Part shown: positions 1 to 5,831 of the stretch, piece after piece
Position numbering within the stretch: position 1 is the stretch's first letter
Layout: each line of letters opens with the position of its first letter
From: Ferrovaceae bacterium
GTDB taxonomy: Bacteria; Pseudomonadota; Gammaproteobacteria; Burkholderiales; Ferrovaceae
DNA length: 6,777 nt
Direction: 5' to 3'
NCBI GenBank assembly: GCA_027457225.1
Contig: DAIDTL010000060.1
Coordinates: 1-6,777, forward strand
The notes under the pieces: generated by a model
Told to the model about the DNA's origin: nothing
The model's input: only the letters and a program-made list of their open reading frames with translations
The model's database searches: none
Program-made: the position numbers and the translations under genes

Positions 1-20
1 TCACCAGAGTTCAAGGTTAA
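1..20 (+). CDS. Possible 3' end of an upstream gene (SpoT/RelA-like tail)
   Basis: Only the last codons would be in the window: read from base 3, they give Thr-Arg-Val-Gln-Gly followed by TAA at 18-20. A C-terminal V-T-R-x-x tail resembles the end of the ACT domain of SpoT/RelA (p)ppGpp synthetase/hydrolases, and spoT often precedes ridA and recG in proteobacteria. The stop would lie 15 bases before the ridA ATG, a spacing typical of an operon. Five residues cannot identify a protein, so this is an inference from context. The bases could equally be plain intergenic DNA. Confidence 0.3.
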
Positions 21-35
21 ATTAAAGGGGACGTC

Positions 36-419
36 ATGATCAAATCCATCATTTCCACACCGCACGCACCTGGAGCGATCGGAACCTACTCCCAGGCCGT
101 GCGCGTCGGTGACACCGTCTATCTATCCGGCCAGATTGGATTGGATCCGGTATCCATGGTGCTGGTGGAAGGAATTGATGCCCAAATCGTGCGCGTATTC
201 GAAAATCTCAAGGCAATCGCCCAGGCTGCGGGAGGTAGTCTAAACGACCTGGTACGTGTTACCGTTTTTTTGGCTGACCTGTCGCACTTTGCCAAAGTCA
301 ACGAGACGATGGCCCGGTATTTTTCATCACCTTATCCTGCGCGTGCTGCAGTCGGCGTTGCGTCCTTGCCGCGCGGCGCTTTGGTGGAAATCGATGGGAT
401 CATGGCATTCGGCCACTGA
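36..419 (+). CDS. ridA: RidA family reactive enamine/imine deaminase
   Basis: A 127-residue protein of the RidA (YjgF/YER057c/UK114) family, the usual family length. RidA proteins form trimers in the cytosol and hydrolyse reactive enamine/imine intermediates, such as 2-aminoacrylate released by PLP enzymes, to keto acids and ammonia. Visible signatures are G-TYSQA at about 16-21, SGQIGLDP at 31-38, the family-wide arginine in YPAR (R103), which binds the substrate carboxylate, and the C-terminal LVEID with E118. The ATG at 36 is preceded by a strong ribosome binding site, AAAGGGG at 24-30, five bases upstream. recG starts 8 bases after the stop, so the two are probably co-transcribed. The family assignment is secure. 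The exact substrate is not readable from sequence, because RidA subgroups differ in activity. Confidence 0.93.
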   Translation: MIKSIISTPHAPGAIGTYSQAVRVGDTVYLSGQIGLDPVSMVLVEGIDAQIVRVFENLKAIAQAAGGSLNDLVRVTVFLADLSHFAKVNETMARYFSSPYPARAAVGVASLPRGALVEIDGIMAFGH

Positions 420-427
420 GCTGATCG

Positions 428-2476
428 ATGGCTTCCCTGGAGAGCGTGGGGATCACGCCGACCACCGTCACCCGCCTCAATAAACTGGGTATTCAAACGC
501 TGTTTGACCTGGTTTTGCATCTTCCATTGCGCTATGACGATGAAACACACATCGTCCAGGTCAGCGACTTGTTTTATGGCCAGACCGGATGTCTGGAAGT
601 GGAAGTTCTGGATGTTGTCATTCAGTACCGCCCAAAACGAACGCTGCGTGTTCGGGCGCGTGACGCCAGCGGCGAGCTCGCGCTACGATTTTTGAATTTT
701 TATGGCAGTCAGATACGCCAACTGGTTGTCGGAACCCGATTGCGTCTTTTGGGTGAACTTCGTCAGGGCCACTCCGGCCCGGAAATGATCCATCCAAAAT
801 ATCAGGTGATTAACGATGCCACTCCCTTACCGCAGACGCTCACCCCGGTGTATCCCACGACGGCCGGTTTGTCGCAAGTCACGCTGCGTCGGTGCATTAA
901 GCTGGCCCTGGATCAGTCGGACCTGTCCGACACCCTGCCCGATACCTTGCGCAGCGCTCTGCAGCTTGCCCCCTTTGCTGACAGTGTGAAACTGCTGCAT
1001 CACCCCCATGCCGATGTATCGCAACAACAGCTTGATCAACGTACCCATCCTGCCTGGCGCAGGCTCAAATTTGATGAGCTGCTGGCGCAACAAATTTCCA
1101 TGCGTCTTCATTACCGGGAACGCCTTTCCCTACGCGCCCCACCCCTGCCCGATTTTGAATTGCAGCGCGAACGCTTTCTGAAGAGCCTGCCCTTCATCCT
1201 GACAGGATCCCAGCGTAAGGTTCTGCACGAAATTGAATCCGATTTGTCGCGCGCTTATCCCATGCATCGCCTGTTGCAAGGAGATGTGGGAAGCGGAAAA
1301 ACCGTCGTTGCAGCACTGGCCTGTCTGCGCGCCATTGCCGCTGGGTTTCAGGCGGCGCTGATGGCGCCCACCGAAATCCTGACTGAACAGCATTTCCGAA
1401 AAATTGAACATCTCCTGCAACCCTTGGGGGTATCCACTGTTTGGGTCACCAGCAGTTTGCGCAAGAAGGAAAAGGATCTGGCGTTGCGGCAGATCGCTGC
1501 AGGGACGGCACAACTCATCATTGGAACCCATGCGTTGATTCAGGGTCCCGTCATTTTTAAAGCGCTAGGGCTGGTTGTCATCGACGAACAGCACCGTTTT
1601 GGCGTAGAACAGCGTCTTGCCCTGCGCAAAAAAACCAATCAAACAGATTATGGACAACCCCACCAGTTGATGATGAGCGCCACTCCCATCCCGCGCACAC
1701 TCAGCATGAGCTACTTTGCTGATCTTGATGTCTCCGTCATTGACGAATTGCCAGCTGGCCGCAAGCCTGTAGTCACCAAGCTAATCAATGACTCCAGGAG
1801 GGACGCGGTGATTGCGCGAATTCGCGAAACCTGCTTGCAGGGAGGCCAGGGTTATTGGGTCTGCCCCCTTATTGAAGAATCCGAAACATTGCAATTGCAG
1901 ACGGCCGTTGAGACCTTTGAGCGCATTTCCAGCATATTTCCTGAGCTTCGAACCGCACTGATTCATGGCCGCCTCTCGCCCTCGGAGAAATCCGAAATCA
2001 TGAATCAGTTTTCCAGCGGAGCCATCCACCTGTTGGTCGCGACAACCGTGATCGAAGTCTGCGTGGATGTACCAAATGCATCCATCATGGTTATCGAACA
2101 TGCCGAACGCATGGGGTTGGCCCAACTTCACCAGCTGCGCGGCCGCATCGGTCGTGGTTCAGCAGAGGGGGTTTGCGTGCTGTTGTATCATCCCCCACTC
2201 TCTGCCCTCGCGCGACTGCGCCTCAAAGTCATATTCGAACATACGGATGGCTTCGAAATCGCGCGTCAGGACCTCATGATTCGTGGTCCAGGTGAATATT
2301 TTGGGGCGCGCCAAAGCGGCACGGCATTGCTGCGGTTTGCCGATCTCGAACAAGATGGTGACTTGTTGCAAAATGCCAAGCACTGGGCCGACCTCTGGAT
2401 TGCCGAGGACATTGTTGCAGCCCGTCGCCACCTGGAACGTTGGTTGTTGTCACGACAGGAATTTCTGACCGCATGA
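428..2476 (+). CDS. recG: ATP-dependent DNA helicase RecG
   Basis: A 682-residue superfamily 2 helicase that remodels stalled replication forks, D-loops and Holliday junctions. The N-terminal wedge/OB-fold domain covers about 1-230. It is followed by Walker A GDVGSGKT (285-292), motif Ia APTEIL, the DEQH box with HRFGVEQR (386-389), motif III SATPIPRT (from 417), motif V TTVIEV-VDVPNA (about 539-551), motif VI QLRGRIGR (569-576), and the RecG-specific TRG region (TDGFEIARQDLMIRGPGE). The ATG at 428 is forced, because an in-frame TGA lies at 422-424. No good Shine-Dalgarno is visible, so translation may be coupled to ridA. The protein is slightly shorter at the N-terminus than E. coli RecG. 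One oddity is that motif V reads V-C-V-D (C545, codon 2060-2062), where RecG proteins have V-G-V-D. The stop overlaps the ubiA start. Confidence 0.97.
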   Translation: MASLESVGITPTTVTRLNKLGIQTLFDLVLHLPLRYDDETHIVQVSDLFYGQTGCLEVEVLDVVIQYRPKRTLRVRARDASGELALRFLNFYGSQIRQLVVGTRLRLLGELRQGHSGPEMIHPKYQVINDATPLPQTLTPVYPTTAGLSQVTLRRCIKLALDQSDLSDTLPDTLRSALQLAPFADSVKLLHHPHADVSQQQLDQRTHPAWRRLKFDELLAQQISMRLHYRERLSLRAPPLPDFELQRERFLKSLPFILTGSQRKVLHEIESDLSRAYPMHRLLQGDVGSGKTVVAALACLRAIAAGFQAALMAPTEILTEQHFRKIEHLLQPLGVSTVWVTSSLRKKEKDLALRQIAAGTAQLIIGTHALIQGPVIFKALGLVVIDEQHRFGVEQRLALRKKTNQTDYGQPHQLMMSATPIPRTLSMSYFADLDVSVIDELPAGRKPVVTKLINDSRRDAVIARIRETCLQGGQGYWVCPLIEESETLQLQTAVETFERISSIFPELRTALIHGRLSPSEKSEIMNQFSSGAIHLLVATTVIEVCVDVPNASIMVIEHAERMGLAQLHQLRGRIGRGSAEGVCVLLYHPPLSALARLRLKVIFEHTDGFEIARQDLMIRGPGEYFGARQSGTALLRFADLEQDGDLLQNAKHWADLWIAEDIVAARRHLERWLLSRQEFLTA

Positions 2477-3333
2477 ACCGGTTGAATGCTTACTGGCGCT
2501 TGATGCGTCTCGATAAACCGATCGGGACACTGCTTCTGTTGTGGCCTACATTATGGGCCTTGTGGATTGCCGGTCGCGGGCACCCTTCTCTCGTAAACGT
2601 CCTGGTTTTTGTCCTGGGTACGCTCCTGATGCGTTCTGCGGGATGCGTTATGAACGACCTCGCCGATCGCCGGATCGACCCACATGTTGCACGTACCTCC
2701 CAGCGACCCCTGGCCACAGGCGAGGTCACGCCACGCGAGGCCCTGATACTGGCCGCCTTGGTCAGCCTGTTGGCGTTTGCTCTGGTGCTGACACGCAATG
2801 CCCTGACGGTATTGCTGTCCCTCCCCGCGTTATTTCTGGCTGCCAGCTATCCGCTAACCAAGCGATTCTTTCCCCTTCCCCAGGCTTATTTGGGCATTGC
2901 TTTTGGATTCGGCATTCCCATGGCATTTGCAGCTGAAACGGGTACGGTCCCCGCCCTGGCCCTTGAAGTGATGCTGGCCAACCTGTTCTGGACGATTGCT
3001 TATGACACCGAGTACGCCATGGTGGATCGGGATGACGACTTTCGCCTTGGCATTCATTCCTCGGCACTGCTGTTTGGAGGCTGGGATGTGACAGCCATCA
3101 TGCTGTGTTATGCAGCTGCCTTGGGCACCCTTGTTTGGGTGGGGTTTTCTGCGCACCTGGGAGTGACTTATGCCGCCGGACTGCTGGTCGCTACCGCGAT
3201 CGCAGGCTATCACTACACCCTGATCAGGACGCGCGACCGTATGCTTTGCTTCAAGGCCTTCCTGAACAACAACTGGCTGGGGGGGGTTGTATTCCTGGGA
3301 CTGGCTGCTGATTTACTGCTGACTGCAAAGTGA
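2473..3333 (+). CDS. ubiA: 4-hydroxybenzoate polyprenyltransferase UbiA
   Basis: A 286-residue integral membrane prenyltransferase that attaches the polyprenyl tail to 4-hydroxybenzoate, the first membrane step of ubiquinone synthesis. The length matches E. coli UbiA (about 290). The two Asp-rich, Mg-diphosphate-binding motifs are visible: NDLADRRID (61-69) with RPLATG after it, and DTEYAMVDRDDD (178-189). Many hydrophobic helices follow the family pattern. The ATG at 2473 overlaps the recG TGA as ATGA, and the protein then begins MNRLNAYWRLMRLDKPIG as UbiA proteins do. A further-upstream in-frame start would add an unrelated stretch. A weak AGGA (2457-2460) lies 12 bases upstream, so coupled translation is likely. 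A run of eight G at 3279-3286 lies near the 3' end, but the frame is intact. No ubiC is adjacent. Confidence 0.96.
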   Translation: MNRLNAYWRLMRLDKPIGTLLLLWPTLWALWIAGRGHPSLVNVLVFVLGTLLMRSAGCVMNDLADRRIDPHVARTSQRPLATGEVTPREALILAALVSLLAFALVLTRNALTVLLSLPALFLAASYPLTKRFFPLPQAYLGIAFGFGIPMAFAAETGTVPALALEVMLANLFWTIAYDTEYAMVDRDDDFRLGIHSSALLFGGWDVTAIMLCYAAALGTLVWVGFSAHLGVTYAAGLLVATAIAGYHYTLIRTRDRMLCFKAFLNNNWLGGVVFLGLAADLLLTAK

Positions 3334-3340
3334 GTCGAGC

Positions 3341-3853
3341 TCAGAAACCGTATTTGAGGCCAATGGAGAGCAAGTCAACGCCTGCATCACCATTGATGCG
3401 GTTGTATTTGAGTTGGTAGCGATCCCAACCACCCTGAAAGCGCAAGCTGTGGGTGATATCGTATTTCATGCCCAAGCCCATCATGTTGTAGGGCAAGGCA
3501 TCCGCAAGACCGTGCGACACGCTATTGCTTGTAGTGTCCCCGTCGGTCCGGACGCTGCTGAGTTTTCCGGTCAAACCAAAACGCTCATTGAGTGATAACG
3601 TCCCTGTTCCTCCCAGCACCCAACTCCGTGGTACCGCTGAAAAGGCGCTTTCCGGACGCCCAGTCATGCTATCGCCGCGATTTCTACTCGTTAGGGCACT
3701 ACCATCAAATCCGGCGTTGGAATCCATTTGCATGGTCAGAGGCAACGCGCTGATCCCCGAAAACCACCCTTCCGATTCAGCGCGAACCCCCACCGACAGT
3801 GGCATCACTACCACCATCAGGCAAAGCGCCCTGACCTGTTTTGACGAAGACAT
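3341..3853 (-). CDS. Small OmpA-like outer-membrane beta-barrel protein
   Basis: A predicted 170-residue exported protein. Residues 1-25 (MSSSKQVRAL then CLMVVVMPLSVGVRA) form a signal peptide with likely cleavage after VRA. The C-terminal half has alternating strands: GTLSLNERFGLTGKLSS, YNMMGLGMKYDIT, SLRFQGGWDRYQLKY, and a last strand LLSIGLKYGF. The terminal Phe is the signature recognised by the BAM machinery. The part GFDGSALTSRNRGDSMTG (48-65) resembles the early region of OmpA-like transmembrane-domain proteins, but the expected middle section of several strands seems missing (see findings). I chose the ATG at 3853 because the signal peptide begins there. Nine codons of extension upstream are possible but less likely. 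The gene lies 94 bases downstream of dacB on the same strand and converges on ubiA with a 7-base gap. The exact function is unknown. Confidence 0.72.
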   Translation of the reverse strand: MSSSKQVRALCLMVVVMPLSVGVRAESEGWFSGISALPLTMQMDSNAGFDGSALTSRNRGDSMTGRPESAFSAVPRSWVLGGTGTLSLNERFGLTGKLSSVRTDGDTTSNSVSHGLADALPYNMMGLGMKYDITHSLRFQGGWDRYQLKYNRINGDAGVDLLSIGLKYGF

Positions 3854-3906
3854 GTTCAACGGTTCCAGTCCCGGACACAACCCAAACGGGAAATCACACG
3901 TTTCTC

Positions 3907-3936
3907 ATGATACGCCCAAGATTGGCCAGAGTCCAA
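3907..3936 (-). promoter_or_regulatory. Candidate sigma70 promoter for the barrel protein gene
   Basis: On the minus strand TTGGAC (3931-3936) is followed after 18 bases by TATCAT (3907-3912). The -10 matches TATAAT at five of six positions, and the -35 is a weaker match to TTGACA. Transcription would start near 3900, leaving a leader of roughly 45 bases before the ATG at 3853. It sits in the only gap between dacB and the barrel gene, so that gene may be expressed separately from dacB. The call rests on motif matching alone. Confidence 0.35.
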
Positions 3937-3947
3937 TTCCCATCGCC

Positions 3948-5393
3948 CTACAATTCCCTGCCAATCCATCGTAACAACGCGTCCTGGGCAGACTTTGCAG
4001 CAGCAGCTTGAGGATGATTGACGATAAAAACCAGTGACAGCAGATGGCCCGAACGGGTCAACCCATAACCAGCCAGGCTGCTGACTCCGTCCAGGCTTCC
4101 CGTCTTGAGGTGAAACCGTCCTTCCAGGCCTTCGCCCAGTAACCTTTTTTCAACCGTGCCGTCCATTCCAAGTAACCCCAGTGAGGCCACGAATTCTGCC
4201 TGGTAAGGTCCCTGGGCCGCCTTCACCAGCAACTGGTTGAGATGGTTTGCCGAAATCCGGGCCTGGCGTGACAGCCCGGACCCGTTTTCCAACACCAGTT
4301 CTGGAAACTGAAGTCCTTGCTGTGCCAGGGTGTCGCGGATCTTCTGAACGCTCGACTCTTCCGTGAACTGTTCCATGCCTGCGAGCCCGCCCATGTCAAG
4401 AAACAGGGACCGGGCCATCAGGTTATTGCTGTACTTGTTGGTCTCCCGGATTTGCTCAGCCAAGGGCGGTGAGCGGTGCATGGCCAAAAGGGGTAGCCCA
4501 TCAGGCGTCTTGCCCTCCACAACCTTTCCGGAAAAAGTACCCCCCAGTTCACTCCAAATCTTCACAAATGTCGCTGAAATGTAGTTATCGTTCGATAAAA
4601 TACTGTAATACAGCGCTTTCTTACCGCAACTGACCACATAATCGCCCGCTAGGGTGATACGCGCCGTCCGGCCGTCGTCGATAACCTTGCGTTCAAAAGT
4701 TGATTTCCAGTCTTCGGGGCAGGTGCCCGTCTTGGGAATCAGCCGGTTTTCAATGCGTAACCCGGGCAAATCAAAATCGGGGCTGACCAGCACCCGATTC
4801 CCAACATCCTCCAAAGTCAGCGTGACTGCTTTAAAACCGACCTGCAACGCTTCCGGCAGGGTGTTGTAAGCACGAAACCCCTGATGATCGAAACCATTGG
4901 GATCCTGTACCTCTACCCTAAATCGGCTCATGTCCAGTACCACATTGCCTCGAATCTCTCGAACCCCCCGGATTCTTAAGGCCCGCAACAAAGTCTCCCA
5001 GTTTTCCAGGGTCAACCCGGGATCCCCTGCACCAATCACGTACAGATTGCCCGTTAGGACCCCCCTCTCAGGCTCTCCTCCCCTTATTTCGGTATCCCAC
5101 GTTTTGGCAGGTCCCAAAGCCATAAGAGCGGAGTAAGTGGTCACTAGCTTCATCAATGAGGCTGGGGAACGGGCAACATCACCATTCCAGTTCAATAGCC
5201 GATCTGGCGTGGCAACCTCCTGCACAACTATGGAAACAGCCTCTGCAGGAATATGGGCTTCCTGCAAAGCCCGGGCGACGCCCGGGGGTAGCGAATCTTC
5301 AATAGCCACGGCCACGCCGCTGCCAGCCCATTGCAGGCCCATCCAAAGGATCAGCATTGCCTTAAACCTGCGCCCGACGCTTGATATCTGCAT
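3948..5393 (-). CDS. dacB: D-alanyl-D-alanine carboxypeptidase/endopeptidase (PBP4, peptidase S13)
   Basis: A 481-residue periplasmic class C low-molecular-mass penicillin-binding protein. It trims the terminal D-Ala of muropeptides and cuts D-Ala-mDAP cross-links during murein remodelling. The three active-site motifs are all present: SLMK (S79 nucleophile, K82) inside SPASLMKL, SNN (322-324) in KYSNNLMA, and KTG (430-432) in LKTGSLDG. The family motif NGSGLSR is at about 370-376. The long insert between the first two motifs is typical of S13 enzymes. A signal peptide covers about 1-30 (basic VGRRFK, hydrophobic core, cleavage near AVA). I chose the ATG at 5393 because AAGGG lies six bases upstream. 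A TTG two codons earlier is a poorer start. The gene is divergent from groES, and a CIRCE operator lies 17 bases upstream of its ATG. The barrel gene follows it. Confidence 0.95.
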   Translation of the reverse strand: MQISSVGRRFKAMLILWMGLQWAGSGVAVAIEDSLPPGVARALQEAHIPAEAVSIVVQEVATPDRLLNWNGDVARSPASLMKLVTTYSALMALGPAKTWDTEIRGGEPERGVLTGNLYVIGAGDPGLTLENWETLLRALRIRGVREIRGNVVLDMSRFRVEVQDPNGFDHQGFRAYNTLPEALQVGFKAVTLTLEDVGNRVLVSPDFDLPGLRIENRLIPKTGTCPEDWKSTFERKVIDDGRTARITLAGDYVVSCGKKALYYSILSNDNYISATFVKIWSELGGTFSGKVVEGKTPDGLPLLAMHRSPPLAEQIRETNKYSNNLMARSLFLDMGGLAGMEQFTEESSVQKIRDTLAQQGLQFPELVLENGSGLSRQARISANHLNQLLVKAAQGPYQAEFVASLGLLGMDGTVEKRLLGEGLEGRFHLKTGSLDGVSSLAGYGLTRSGHLLSLVFIVNHPQAAAAKSAQDALLRWIGREL

Positions 5394-5410
5394 GAACAAC
5401 CCTTACACTG

Positions 5411-5437
5411 TTAGCACTCGCACATATCGAGTGCTAA
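5411..5437. promoter_or_regulatory. CIRCE operator (HrcA binding site)
   Basis: A perfect inverted repeat, TTAGCACTC (5411-5419), nine bases, then GAGTGCTAA (5429-5437), identical to the CIRCE consensus. CIRCE is bound by the heat-shock repressor HrcA, whose folding depends on GroEL, so free chaperonin sets the level of the operon. The element is 39 bases upstream of the groES ATG and 17 bases upstream of the divergent dacB ATG, so bound HrcA could affect both directions. hrcA itself is not in the window. Confidence 0.97.
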
Positions 5438-5441
5438 TAAT
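5411..5441 (+). promoter_or_regulatory. Candidate groESL promoter overlapping CIRCE
   Basis: AATAAT (5436-5441) matches the sigma70 -10 at five of six positions. TTAGCA (5411-5416), the left CIRCE arm, could act as a poor -35 with a long 19-base spacer. A second reading is a weak sigma32-type site with CTTACAC (5402-5408) and GCACATAT (5420-5427). In either case the promoter would be buried in CIRCE, fitting direct repression by HrcA. Neither match is strong. Confidence 0.3.
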
Positions 5442-5476
5442 TGTCTAAACCAACCCTCTTGCAGGAGAAATTTCGC

Positions 5477-5767
5477 ATGAAAATTCGTCCGTTACATGAT
5501 CGCGTGATTGTCAAACGCCTTGAAGAAGAGCGCAAGACGGCCTCAGGCATCGTGATCCCCGATACCGCCGCCGAAAAACCCGATCAAGGTGAAGTCATGG
5601 CTGTGGGCAAATGCAAAATACTGGAAGACGGTCCAGTCCGCGCCCTTGAAGTGAAAGTCGGCGATAAGGTTCTCTTCGGTAAATATTCCGGTCAGGCCGT
5701 CAAGGTTCATGGCGACGAGCTGCTGGTGATGCGCGAAGAAGACATTATGGGCATCGTTGAAGGTTAA
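5477..5767 (+). CDS. groES: Co-chaperonin GroES (Cpn10, 10 kDa)
   Basis: A 96-residue GroES, the standard length. Seven copies form the lid that closes the GroEL folding chamber in the cytosol. It begins MKIRPLHDRVIVKR, a family hallmark. The mobile loop that contacts the GroEL apical domain is the stretch around ERKTASGIVIPDTAAEK (about 19-35), including the G-I-V-I core. GEVMAVGKCKI, VKVGDKVLFGKYSG and the C-terminal EEDIMGIVEG complete the fold. The ATG at 5477 has AGGAG at 5463-5467, nine bases upstream, and an earlier in-frame extension would not be GroES-like. The gene is first in the groESL operon, under the CIRCE element. groEL starts 64 bases after the stop. Nothing in this gene looks damaged, unlike its partner. 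Confidence 0.98.
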   Translation: MKIRPLHDRVIVKRLEEERKTASGIVIPDTAAEKPDQGEVMAVGKCKILEDGPVRALEVKVGDKVLFGKYSGQAVKVHGDELLVMREEDIMGIVEG

Positions 5768-5785
5768 TTGACCACTTATTTTTCT

Positions 5786-5812
5786 GGTTCCGGGCGCATC
5801 CCGCCAGGAACC
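5786..5812 (+). other. Hairpin in the groES-groEL intergenic region
   Basis: GGTTCC (5786-5791) pairs with GGAACC (5807-5812). Inside, GGCG (5793-5796) pairs with CGCC (5802-5805) around the loop CATCC, with one G-A mismatch between the two stems. No T-run follows it on either strand, so it does not look like an intrinsic terminator. It ends seven bases before the groEL ribosome binding site AGGAG (5820-5824). Intergenic groESL hairpins are known as mRNA processing or stability elements in some proteobacteria, for example Agrobacterium. That role here is inferred. Confidence 0.6.
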
Positions 5813-5831
5813 CCAGTTCAGGAGTTAAAAC

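Noticed and set aside
1815..1826. Perfect 12-bp palindrome CGCGAATTCGCG in recG
   Set aside because: It lies inside conserved recG coding sequence (I-A-R-I-R-E) with no partner site or promoter context, and is best explained by codon use.
3334..3340. Terminator between convergent ubiA and the barrel gene
   Set aside because: Only seven bases separate the stop codons. I found no GC-rich hairpin followed by a T-run on either strand at the junction.
4363..5136. Small plus-strand reading frames opposite dacB
   Set aside because: They are antisense to a gene with all catalytic motifs intact, lack ribosome binding sites, and encode nothing recognisable.
5399..5448. Reading frame through the dacB-groES gap as coding extension of either gene
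   Set aside because: The gap holds the CIRCE element and the ribosome binding sites for both genes. Extensions there do not resemble GroES or a better DacB signal peptide.
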